Shown here piece by piece: positions 1 through 5,039 of a DNA stretch of 5,039 bases. The notes below the pieces were generated by a model, which was not told where the DNA came from, searched no databases, and was given only the letters and a program-made list of their open reading frames with translations. Positions within the stretch are counted from its first letter, which is position 1, and the number at the start of each line of letters is the position of its first letter. Source of the DNA: JBEKLJ01 sp050010255 (GTDB taxonomy: Bacteria; Acidobacteriota; Terriglobia; Bryobacterales; Bryobacteraceae); the NCBI GenBank assembly GCA_050010255.1, contig JBEKLJ010000229.1:1-5039 (forward strand), read 5' to 3'. The position numbers and the translations under genes were made by a program.

Positions 1-629
1 GATTTCCCGCTCAGCCAGCCGCCGCGCCTCGGCCCTGAGGAACGCGCCGTACTCGCCCGCGGCCACCGGCCAGCTGGCCAGGTCCTTCAAGAACGCCTGC
101 GCCCGCCGGGCGCGCTCGCCGGGATCTTGCGCATCGCGCGTCACCCACAGCATCATTTCGCGCAGCGCCTGCCGCAGCCGCGCGCCCGGGCAGGCATTGT
201 AGTTGATGTAGGCGACGCCGTTGGGCGCCAGGCAAGCCCGCGCCAGATCGAGCGTCTTCTCCCGCACCGCCTCCGGCGCCCAGGAATAGAGGCCATAGGC
301 AATGAGGTAATCGAACTCCCCGGCGTCATCGCCGAGTTCCAGGACGTCGAGCTGCCGCAGCGCGATATTGGTCAACCCCAGCTCGCCGATGAGCGCCTGA
401 CCCTGGCGGATGTGCCCGGCCGCGAGGTCGATGCCCAGAAAGCGGCCCTCTGGTAACGCCAGCGCCATGGGGATGAGGTTCGCTCCGTCGCCGCAGCCCA
501 GCTCGAGTACGCGGCACCGCTCGGCCGCCGCCGCTTCCGGCCCAGCAGCCGCGCGATGGTGCACATCCGGTCGGGGTGTGTATAGCGATACGGCCGGCCG
601 GGGTAGGGCACTTCGTCGTAAGCGTTCAT
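1..629 (-). CDS. Class I SAM-dependent methyltransferase with regulatory domain; N-terminal part, frameshifted, runs off the window
   Basis: The product transfers a methyl group from SAM; the substrate is unknown. The ATG at 629 opens with MNAYDEVPYPGRPYRYTHPD, the N-terminal hallmark of methyltransferases that carry a separate 'methyltransferase regulatory domain', the architecture of rickettsial protein-lysine methyltransferases. The frame then breaks: residues up to LLG (about 545) are in one frame and the rest is in another. One extra base in the GGGCC run (plus-strand 539-543) gives LLG-PEAAAAER-CRVLELGCGDG, the family sequence with normal spacing, and turns 629 nt into exactly 210 codons. 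In corrected numbering, SAM motif I is VLELGCGDGAN (41-51), the acidic end of strand 2 is D68 (GID), and the regulatory domain starts near YINYN..PG (141-149) and REMML (157-161). The C-terminus lies beyond base 1. It begins 86 nt after the deacetylase-family gene. A gene caller may instead start at GTG 564. A sequencing error or a real null mutation are both possible. Confidence 0.85.
539..543 (-). other. Probable one-base frameshift in the methyltransferase gene
   Basis: On the minus strand the sequence reads CTG CTG GGC CGG AAG. Upstream of this point the ATG frame encodes family-specific sequence (THPDRM..IARLLG). Downstream only the frame shifted by two (equivalent to one missing base) encodes the SAM-binding motif and all that follows, without a stop to the window edge. 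Restoring one C or G here makes the linker between LLG and CRVLELG eight residues long, as I remember it in intact relatives. The site is a short G/C run, a common place for indel errors. Confidence 0.8.
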
Positions 630-684
630 GCGCGGTTCCCAGGCTAGCAGTTGCAAGGGCCGATCATGATTGACCCCGCGGCCG

Positions 685-701
685 CGGCAGGAACGCTGCC
701 G
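685..701 (-). other. Small hairpin after the deacetylase-family gene
   Basis: The 86-nt gap between the deacetylase-family stop and the methyltransferase ATG contains a six-base-pair inverted repeat, CGGCAG-gaacg-CTGCCG, about 15 nt after the stop codon. No T-run follows on the minus strand, so it is not a textbook intrinsic terminator. It may attenuate or stabilise the message between the two genes, or be chance in GC-rich DNA. Confidence 0.3.
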
Positions 702-715
702 GTGCGCAGGGCAGG

Positions 716-1657
716 TCACTCCCCGCTGTAGTAGCGGCGCTTCCAACCGACCAGGTCGAGCACCTCGCGGCCGGCCTGCACCGTGTTCACGTGAATCCTT
801 ACCGTGTCCTCCAAGTCCACCGCGTAGCCGCCCGCGAGCACGACCGCAACTGGAACGTAGCACATCAGCGCGGTGGAGAACACCAGCCGGTCGCGGGCCT
901 TCAACCCCTCCAGCGTGAGCGAAAGACCGCCCAACTGGTCCTGGTAGTATGGATCCGCGCCGGCAACGTAGAACAGCAGGTCCGGCCGGAGCTCCGCCAG
1001 CGCATAGACGCAGGCGCGCCGCAGCCGCTCGAGATACTCCTCATCGCCGGTTTCATCGGGGAGATGGATGTCGATGTCCGAGGGCGGTTTCTCGGTGGGG
1101 TAGTTGTTGAACTGGTGAATCGAGAGCGTGAACACGCTCGGATCCTTGGCGAAGATCACCGCGGTGCCGTTGGCTTGGTGAACGTCGCAATCCACGATCA
1201 TGGCGCGCCGGATCGCGCCGTCCTTCTGAAGCCGGCGAATAGCGATCGCGATGTCGTTGATTGCGCAGAAGCCCTCGCCGTGGCCGGGGAAGGCGTGATG
1301 GAAGCCGCCGCCCAGGTTGAACCCGATGCCGTCACCGAGCGCCAGGCGCCCGGCCAGCGTCGTGCCGCCCGCAGCCAGCCAGAAGGCGCGCACCATCTGC
1401 CGCGAGTAGGGGATCTCGAGCTTGAGGATGTCGCGAAGCGTCAGCCTGCCGGTCTGGAGCCGTTCGACCCAGTCCTGATCGTGCACCGCAAGCACGTCCG
1501 CATCGGGCGCCGGCTCCGGCTCGGAGAAATCCTCCGGCGCCGCCAATCCGTCCCGCAGGACACGTTCGCGGAGCAGGCGGTACTTCTCCCAGGGGAAAAC
1601 GTGATCTCTGAGGTTGAGATCGTAGCCCTCGTGATAGACCAGCTTGAACGGCAGCAT
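716..1657 (-). CDS. Histone-deacetylase-family zinc amidohydrolase, class IV (HDAC11)-like
   Basis: A zinc-dependent hydrolase that removes acyl groups from lysine side chains or similar amides; cytoplasmic, with no signal peptide. At 313 residues it is full length for a single-domain bacterial member. The tandem catalytic histidines are H120-H121 in GGGFHHAFPGHGEGFCAIND. The zinc ligands are D158 and H160 in DCDVHQANGTAVIF plus D235 in GADPYYQDQLGG. The transition-state tyrosine is Y278 in LAGGYA. All expected catalytic residues are present, so it should be active. The SIHQFNNYP and KPPSDIDI segments resemble class IV enzymes. Where polyamine deacetylase HDAC10 has a gatekeeper Glu, my hand alignment puts L242, which argues against polyamine specificity. 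The start is ATG 1657, with GAGG five bases upstream. That site overlaps the stop of a small upstream ORF, so translation may be coupled. The natural substrate is unknown. Confidence 0.95.
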   Translation of the reverse strand: MLPFKLVYHEGYDLNLRDHVFPWEKYRLLRERVLRDGLAAPEDFSEPEPAPDADVLAVHDQDWVERLQTGRLTLRDILKLEIPYSRQMVRAFWLAAGGTTLAGRLALGDGIGFNLGGGFHHAFPGHGEGFCAINDIAIAIRRLQKDGAIRRAMIVDCDVHQANGTAVIFAKDPSVFTLSIHQFNNYPTEKPPSDIDIHLPDETGDEEYLERLRRACVYALAELRPDLLFYVAGADPYYQDQLGGLSLTLEGLKARDRLVFSTALMCYVPVAVVLAGGYAVDLEDTVRIHVNTVQAGREVLDLVGWKRRYYSGE

Positions 1658-1664
1658 GCCGGCC

Positions 1665-1832
1665 TCAGGCGGAGACCCGCGGTCCCTCCGCTCGCACTGC
1701 CGTGAGGATGGCTGTGTTGGCGGCGTCCTCGACCGAGCAGGCGCGCGGGATCAGGCTCGCCGGTGTCGCGATGCCCTGGAGCCGCCCGGCTTGCCGCGCC
1801 ATGAACTCCGCCGCCGGTCGAGGGAAGGGCAT
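1665..1832 (-). CDS. Possible small protein (55 aa) directly upstream of the deacetylase-family gene
   Basis: An ATG at 1832 is preceded by GGAAGG at a six-base spacing, a strong ribosome binding site. The frame stays open for 55 codons to a TGA that ends seven bases before the deacetylase-family ATG. The product begins MPFPRPAAEFMARQAGRLQG and ends AVRAEGPRVSA. It is mixed hydrophilic and alanine-rich, with no signal peptide, membrane segment, metal-binding Cys/His cluster or domain I recognise. For it: the ribosome site, the operon-like spacing, and the deacetylase ribosome site overlapping its stop. Against it: it is short, and GC-rich DNA gives many chance open frames. It could be a genuine small partner, a leader peptide or a remnant of a larger gene. 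Confidence 0.45.
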   Translation of the reverse strand: MPFPRPAAEFMARQAGRLQGIATPASLIPRACSVEDAANTAILTAVRAEGPRVSA

Positions 1833-1986
1833 CGGGAACCTTCCATTCTAGCCCGATCTTCTCACGCCGTTCGAAGCGAGGCGCCGCGTGAGTGCGGGGA
1901 CAGGCCCGGGAAACGTTGCGCCAGACGTCGGCTGAAGCCGACGCTGCAAGCTGAAGCTCGCGCCACGAAGTGGAGGCCGCGCCGGC
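1833..1986. other. Intergenic region between the cytochrome and deacetylase blocks
   Basis: This 154-nt gap separates the cytochrome gene from the small ORF. Its half next to the cytochrome (1926-1973) is a run of three hairpins, annotated separately. The other half shows no convincing coding sequence. A TAGAAT at 1845-1850 on the minus strand resembles a -10 box but has no good -35 and sits only 12 nt before the small-ORF start. Together with the 329-nt stretch between the cytochrome stop and the deacetylase ATG, this is the most likely place for a promoter of the left block. Confidence 0.5.
1926..1973 (-). repeat. Cluster of three consecutive hairpins, possible dispersed palindromic element
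   Basis: Three inverted repeats follow one another with one- or two-base gaps: CGTCGGC-TGAA-GCCGACG (1926-1943, seven pairs), GCAAGCT-GA-AGCTCGC (1946-1961, seven pairs including one G-U on the minus-strand RNA) and CCAC-GAA-GTGG (1963-1973, four pairs). The loops all contain GA or GAA. The cluster starts 13 nt after the cytochrome stop codon. No T-run follows on the minus strand, so classical intrinsic termination is unlikely. The layout resembles REP-type extragenic palindromes or an mRNA 3'-end stabiliser. Only one copy lies in this window, so membership of a repeat family is inference. Confidence 0.5.
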
Positions 1987-3147
1987 TTACGGACGGACTA
2001 CGGCCCGGAGCGCCTCCAGCTCGGCCTGCCGCGCGTAGTCGATCGCCTCACCCAGCAGACGGGCGGCCTCTTGCGGCGCGTGGAACCCCCGCGAGCGATC
2101 GGCTGCGACGAACTCGATCCGCCACTGAGCCTTGGTCTGGAGCCGCAGCGCCTGATCGCACCGCGCGCCGGCGGCCTGCGCGGTCTGGATCCGGTCGATG
2201 GCAGCAACCAGCGCGTCCTGGGCGCGGGAGAGCAGCGCCGCCGTGCGGTCCTGGATCGTCTTAACCCGCGCGCGCATCTCCTCAAGCGTTGCGCGGTGGC
2301 AGCGCAGGCAGGCGCGGTCGAGCATGTCGAGCGGGCTCCGCGCGCGGTGATCGGTGATATGCACGGCGCCGCGCCGGAGCAACGGCATGTGGCAATCGGC
2401 GCAGGAGGCGCCCGCGCGCGCGTGGATGCCAAGGCTCGAAAGCTCGAACTGAGGATGCCGGGCCTCGAGGACGCGCGCGCCGGTCTCGGCATGCGTCCAG
2501 CCGGCCTGCACGGCGCGCTCGTACCACGTCTCGATCTCCTCTGCTGTCCGGCCTTCGGGGAACGCAATCTGTCCGGCCGGCCCAATCAGGTACTGGCGGT
2601 GGCACTGCGCGCACAATGCCGTCCGCAACTCCTCATAGCGCGGCGTTACCTCCTCTCTGAACCGGGCCGCGACCGTGACGGGGCGGAGTCTTTCTGCCCA
2701 CTCACGCGCGGCAGCCGCCCCTCCCCGCGTCAGCCGCAGCTCGGAGGTCTGCGGGTCGTGACAATCGGCGCAGCCGAGCGGCTTCCGCTTGGCTGCCTCG
2801 TAGTAACCGGCCGCCGCGCCCGCACCGCCCGTCGCGTGGCACTCCAGGCAGGCCGCCGGCAACGGCCGCCGCTTGGGGCGTCCCGCCAAGATTCGTCTCC
2901 AGCGGGGATCCTCGTCCGGGTCCGCCTCCTCGCGCTCCTTAAGCGAGAATGCGTGGCCGCGCTTCTCCAGCCAGCGTGCATCTTCGGCCGAAGGCCGCCG
3001 GAACAGCTCGAGTTGCTCCGGGAAGCGCTGCTCCAGGCTGCCGCCGCGCGCCGCGGCGGGCCGCGATGCGGGCGGCTCGCGCAGCACCAGCGGCGCCAGC
3101 AGAAATGCGGCAACGGCCGCGGCCAGCCCAGCCAGCGCGTATCTCAT
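1987..3147 (-). CDS. Pentahaem cytochrome c, NrfA (cytochrome c552 nitrite reductase) family, divergent
   Basis: NrfA reduces nitrite to ammonium outside the cytoplasmic membrane. An N-terminal hydrophobic segment (about 4-22) should export or anchor this 386-residue protein. Five CXXCH haem sites start at C100, C126, C179, C249 and C280. The family signature is clear: H231-PQFE, GIH242ARAG before CADCHMP, TDH267, and FH356APQE near the C-terminus. H231 and Y186 match the NrfA active-site His and Tyr; an Arg also lies about 16 residues before haem 1. Oddities: haem 1 is CLECH, not the usual CXXCK, so its proximal ligand is probably H104. The expected calcium ligands Glu, Lys and Gln appear as Q185, E228 and R230. 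It is also shorter than E. coli NrfA (about 478 aa), with a shortened N-terminal region and no C-terminal extension. ATG 3147 overlaps the flavoprotein stop (ATGA), implying coupling. Nitrite as the true substrate is uncertain. Confidence 0.9.
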   Translation of the reverse strand: MRYALAGLAAAVAAFLLAPLVLREPPASRPAAARGGSLEQRFPEQLELFRRPSAEDARWLEKRGHAFSLKEREEADPDEDPRWRRILAGRPKRRPLPAACLECHATGGAGAAAGYYEAAKRKPLGCADCHDPQTSELRLTRGGAAAAREWAERLRPVTVAARFREEVTPRYEELRTALCAQCHRQYLIGPAGQIAFPEGRTAEEIETWYERAVQAGWTHAETGARVLEARHPQFELSSLGIHARAGASCADCHMPLLRRGAVHITDHRARSPLDMLDRACLRCHRATLEEMRARVKTIQDRTAALLSRAQDALVAAIDRIQTAQAAGARCDQALRLQTKAQWRIEFVAADRSRGFHAPQEAARLLGEAIDYARQAELEALRAVVRP

Positions 3148-4754
3148 CGCCGCCCGCCCAGCCGCTGGAGCGCGCCATCGGCGGCCGCGACGCCGCGGTA
3201 CTGCGCCTCCTCGATGATCGAGAAGCCGCTCAGGTCCGAGTGCCCGAAGTACAGCGGCCCGTTCGAGGCGGCCGCCCGCCGCCGCTGCTCGCTCGAAAGG
3301 AAGCCCACGCGCGGCCGCGCCATCGCGTGTCCCATGCGCATGACGTCAATGCGCGAGACGCACTGGCGGATGTCGGAATGCGCGCGCGCGAGGTCGTTGA
3401 GGATCGCTTCCTTCCAGTAGTTCCAATCCGCCGCCAGCAGCAGCTTGCGGTTGCGCGCCGCTGGCCCCTGCGCCAGGGCCCAGTAGAAGGTCCACACGTC
3501 CCGGTCCGGCCGCCATGCGCCCAGCATCTGGTGCGTGGCCACGACGTAGCCCAGCGCCGGCGAATCGTAGATCACGTTGTCCCAGGCGGGCTCGGCGCCG
3601 CGCTGGCGCGGCGGCCGGTCCAGCACCAGGTTGGCCGTGAGCCACGGCGAATACTCGAACTCGGATACCGCCGGCGCGCTCTCCAGAACATACGGCGCGA
3701 GAAATGTCGGTGCGGCGAAGATCACGGCCTCAGCCAGGTACTCGGTGTCTTCCGTGAGCACGCGGAGCGCTCCCCGGCGGTCGCGCTCCAGTGGCTCAAT
3801 CCGGTAGACCGCGCTGCCCGTGCGCACGCGGCCGCGGAGCCGCTCCGAGAGCCGCCGCACGATCCAGCCGTTGCCCTCCGGCCAGGTCAGCGGGCCCTTT
3901 TCCTCGGGCTCGCGCGCGGCGAAATAGTGGATGCCGGCCCAAGCCGAGGTCTCCTCGGCCAGCGCGCCGTAATCGTCCCGGCAGGCGTAGTTGGCGTACC
4001 AGCGCAGATACGGCGAATCGAACCCCTGACGCCGCAGCCAGTCCGCAAACGACATGCGGTCCAGGGCGGAAGCCGGCAGCGGGCCTCCTTCAAGAGGCGG
4101 GCCTCCTTGAAGAGGGTGGCCTCCTTCCATGGGGACGGTAAACGCGCCCGAGGCGCGGAACTCGCGGATGCGTTCCTCGAAGCGCCGGTACTGCGCGTGG
4201 TCGCGCTCGGTGGCGCCGAGTTCCGGTTCGAGGCCCTCCTGCCAGCGCCCGTGGAGATACAGGCGCTCCTGCGGCGAAAAGCACAGGTGCCGTTCCTCCC
4301 ATCTGCCGTCCACCAGCACCCCGAGGTCGGCGAGCAACTCACGGATCAGCAACGACCGCGCTCCGGGCACCGGAACGTAGTGCGCGCCCCAGGGGAATCC
4401 GCTGATCTGGTTCTGCCCCCAGCGCGAGACGCCGCCCGCCTCGGGCTCGAGCTCGAGCAGAACGAACTCGCCAAACCCGCGCTTCTCTAGCCGCCAGGCC
4501 GCGCAGAGGCCCGCCATGCCGGCGCCGACGATCACGACCGGCGCCCGCAGGCTCCGCGCGGGCGCGCGGAACGGCCCGCGGCTGCGCAGCTTGTGGCCGA
4601 TTTCCTCGGAGCGATCCACGAACCCGCCCGCAATCGCCCGGTCCGTCTTCGGCACGAGCCCTACCAGCGCCGCCGAGAGGAACCGCCGCCGCGTAGCGCA
4701 GGCGCTCCCGCGGGCCGCACGGCCGCTCTCCGCTAGTGGGTTATCGCGCTCCAT
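3144..4754 (-). CDS. Tat-exported FAD-dependent oxidoreductase, amine-oxidase type
   Basis: A 536-residue flavoprotein expected to oxidise an amine or similar substrate outside the cytoplasmic membrane. From ATG 4754 the product has a twin-arginine signal, TRRRFLSAALVGLVP (21-35). The FAD Rossmann motif is VVIVGAGMAG (73-82), with acidic E101 after strand 2 (VLLELE) and a GG motif EAGGVSRWG (105-113). Next come GFPWGAHYVPVPGA and WPEGNGW (291-297), then a C-terminal FAD-binding segment YFGHSDLSGFS (502-512). Start choice: the open frame extends to 5012, but the upstream part is Arg/Ala/Gly-rich and antisense-free overlap with the real aminopropyltransferase frame. ATG 4754 is the only in-frame ATG just before the Tat motif; AGGA abuts it, a poorly spaced ribosome site, so coupling from the overlapping upstream gene is likely. 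An internal six-residue repeat lies at about residues 210-227. The exact substrate cannot be read from the sequence. Confidence 0.9.
   Translation of the reverse strand: MERDNPLAESGRAARGSACATRRRFLSAALVGLVPKTDRAIAGGFVDRSEEIGHKLRSRGPFRAPARSLRAPVVIVGAGMAGLCAAWRLEKRGFGEFVLLELEPEAGGVSRWGQNQISGFPWGAHYVPVPGARSLLIRELLADLGVLVDGRWEERHLCFSPQERLYLHGRWQEGLEPELGATERDHAQYRRFEERIREFRASGAFTVPMEGGHPLQGGPPLEGGPLPASALDRMSFADWLRRQGFDSPYLRWYANYACRDDYGALAEETSAWAGIHYFAAREPEEKGPLTWPEGNGWIVRRLSERLRGRVRTGSAVYRIEPLERDRRGALRVLTEDTEYLAEAVIFAAPTFLAPYVLESAPAVSEFEYSPWLTANLVLDRPPRQRGAEPAWDNVIYDSPALGYVVATHQMLGAWRPDRDVWTFYWALAQGPAARNRKLLLAADWNYWKEAILNDLARAHSDIRQCVSRIDVMRMGHAMARPRVGFLSSEQRRRAAASNGPLYFGHSDLSGFSIIEEAQYRGVAAADGALQRLGGRR
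4074..4127 (-). repeat. Three-copy 18-bp in-frame tandem repeat in the flavoprotein gene
   Basis: Three consecutive 18-base units (4127-4110, 4109-4092, 4091-4074) encode EGGHPL, QGGPPL and EGGPLP. The first two differ at few bases and the third has drifted at its end. Each unit contains AAGGAGGC, a perfect internal Shine-Dalgarno-like core, but no well-placed start codon follows. It probably adds a flexible Gly/Pro surface loop just after a VPM segment. Confidence 0.85.
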
Positions 4755-5039
4755 TCCTGCTCGTAGTAGCGCACCAGCACCTGGTCGTTCAACCGGTTCA
4801 CCTCCACCGGCACCGGCCCCATGTCGCCCGGGAATTCGAACAACTGCGCCAGCGTGCGCGCGTTCAGAAACCGCAGGCCCGCGGGCAGCGCCGACGGCGG
4901 CCGGTACGGCGCCAGCGCCCCCAGCACGAAGCCCCATTCGCCGAACGAGGGCACGTAGGCGTGGTAGGGATGCACCTCGAAGCCCGCCTGCTTCATGGTT
5001 TCGACAATGCACCAGTAAGAGCGCCGCGCGAACAGCGGC
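4733..5039 (-). CDS. speE: Spermidine-synthase-like polyamine aminopropyltransferase, C-terminal part
   Basis: Only the last 101 codons are present; the gene enters from beyond base 5039 and stops at TAG 4733-4735. The visible product reads PLFARRSYWCIVETMKQAGF, then YHAYVPSFGEWGFVLG, LRFLNARTLAQLFEFPGDM and EVNRLNDQVLVRYYEQEW. This is the characteristic C-terminus of spermidine-synthase-family proteins, where the segment around YVPSFGEWGFVL follows the nucleoside-binding core. Family members transfer the aminopropyl group of decarboxylated SAM to an amine such as putrescine; many bacterial members of this type also carry N-terminal membrane helices, which cannot be seen here. The frame continues upstream of the ATG at 4996 with conserved sequence, so that ATG is internal. 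The last 22 nt overlap the start of the flavoprotein gene, indicating one operon. True activity depends on the missing catalytic half. Confidence 0.8.
   Translation of the reverse strand, partial: PLFARRSYWCIVETMKQAGFEVHPYHAYVPSFGEWGFVLGALAPYRPPSALPAGLRFLNARTLAQLFEFPGDMGPVPVEVNRLNDQVLVRYYEQEWSAITH

Noticed and set aside
716..1657. Deacetylase-family gene as an acetylpolyamine deacetylase working with the aminopropyltransferase
   Set aside because: Attractive from context, but the gatekeeper acid of HDAC10 aligns to L242, and the two genes are in separate blocks split by the hairpin region; kept only as a remote possibility.
791..1705. Plus-strand open frame of 304 codons opposite the deacetylase-family gene
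   Set aside because: It is a mirror of the HDAC-family gene with no family features of its own.
1845..1850. TAGAAT on the minus strand as a -10 promoter box
   Set aside because: No acceptable -35 element at 16-19 nt, and transcription would start within the small-ORF ribosome site.
1926..1943. First hairpin as an intrinsic terminator of the cytochrome operon
   Set aside because: No run of T follows the stem on the minus strand (GTCTGGCGCAACG follows).
1644..2264. Plus-strand open frame across the 1658-1986 gap
   Set aside because: Arg/Ala/Pro-rich with no motif; it spans the hairpin cluster and the antisense of the cytochrome C-terminus.
2071..3420. Plus-strand open frame of 449 codons opposite the cytochrome gene
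   Set aside because: It is a shadow of the pentahaem cytochrome, whose five CXXCH motifs and NrfA signature fix the minus strand as coding.
2949..4490. Long plus-strand open frame of 513 codons opposite the flavoprotein and cytochrome genes
   Set aside because: It is antisense to genes with unmistakable motifs, is rich in Arg/Ala/Pro/Gly and has no recognisable domain; high GC removes stop codons in shadow frames.
4755..5012. N-terminal extension of the flavoprotein to the ATG at 5012
   Set aside because: It overlaps the conserved C-terminus of the aminopropyltransferase, has shadow-type composition, and would bury the Tat signal more than 100 residues into the protein.

Overview
This is a GC-rich bacterial window in which every gene I can support lies on the minus strand, so transcription runs from high to low coordinates. 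The organism is a Gram-negative-type bacterium: it encodes a twin-arginine (Tat) exported flavoprotein and a membrane-anchored multihaem cytochrome c. GC richness, gene content and a palindrome-rich intergenic element would suit an Acidobacteriota-like soil bacterium, but no phylogenetic marker is present and this is only an impression.

Right block (5039 to 1987): a tightly packed, partly overlapping gene train. It holds the C-terminal end of a spermidine-synthase-like aminopropyltransferase (cut by the window edge), a Tat-exported FAD-dependent amine-oxidase-type oxidoreductase that overlaps it by 22 nt, and a pentahaem cytochrome c of the NrfA (cytochrome c552) family that overlaps the flavoprotein through an ATGA junction. 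The cytochrome has five CXXCH sites. It keeps the expected active-site Tyr and His, but has His in place of the usual haem-1 Lys and altered residues at the usual calcium site. The three may act together in extracytoplasmic amine/polyamine or nitrogen redox chemistry; that link is inference from gene order.

Middle (1986 to 1833): a 154-nt intergenic stretch with three consecutive small hairpins just after the cytochrome stop codon.

Left block (1832 to 1): a possible 55-residue ORF with a good ribosome binding site, a complete zinc-dependent histone-deacetylase-family (class IV/HDAC11-like) amidohydrolase starting 7 nt after it, and then the N-terminal 210 codons of a class I SAM-dependent methyltransferase with a regulatory domain. 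That methyltransferase architecture is shared with rickettsial protein-lysine methyltransferases. Its reading frame is broken by the apparent loss of one base near 539-543, and adding one base restores the family sequence and spacing exactly. A lysine-deacylase-type enzyme beside a lysine-methyltransferase-type enzyme is an attractive pairing, but neither substrate can be read from the sequence.

No tRNA, rRNA, CRISPR array, insertion sequence or phage gene was seen.
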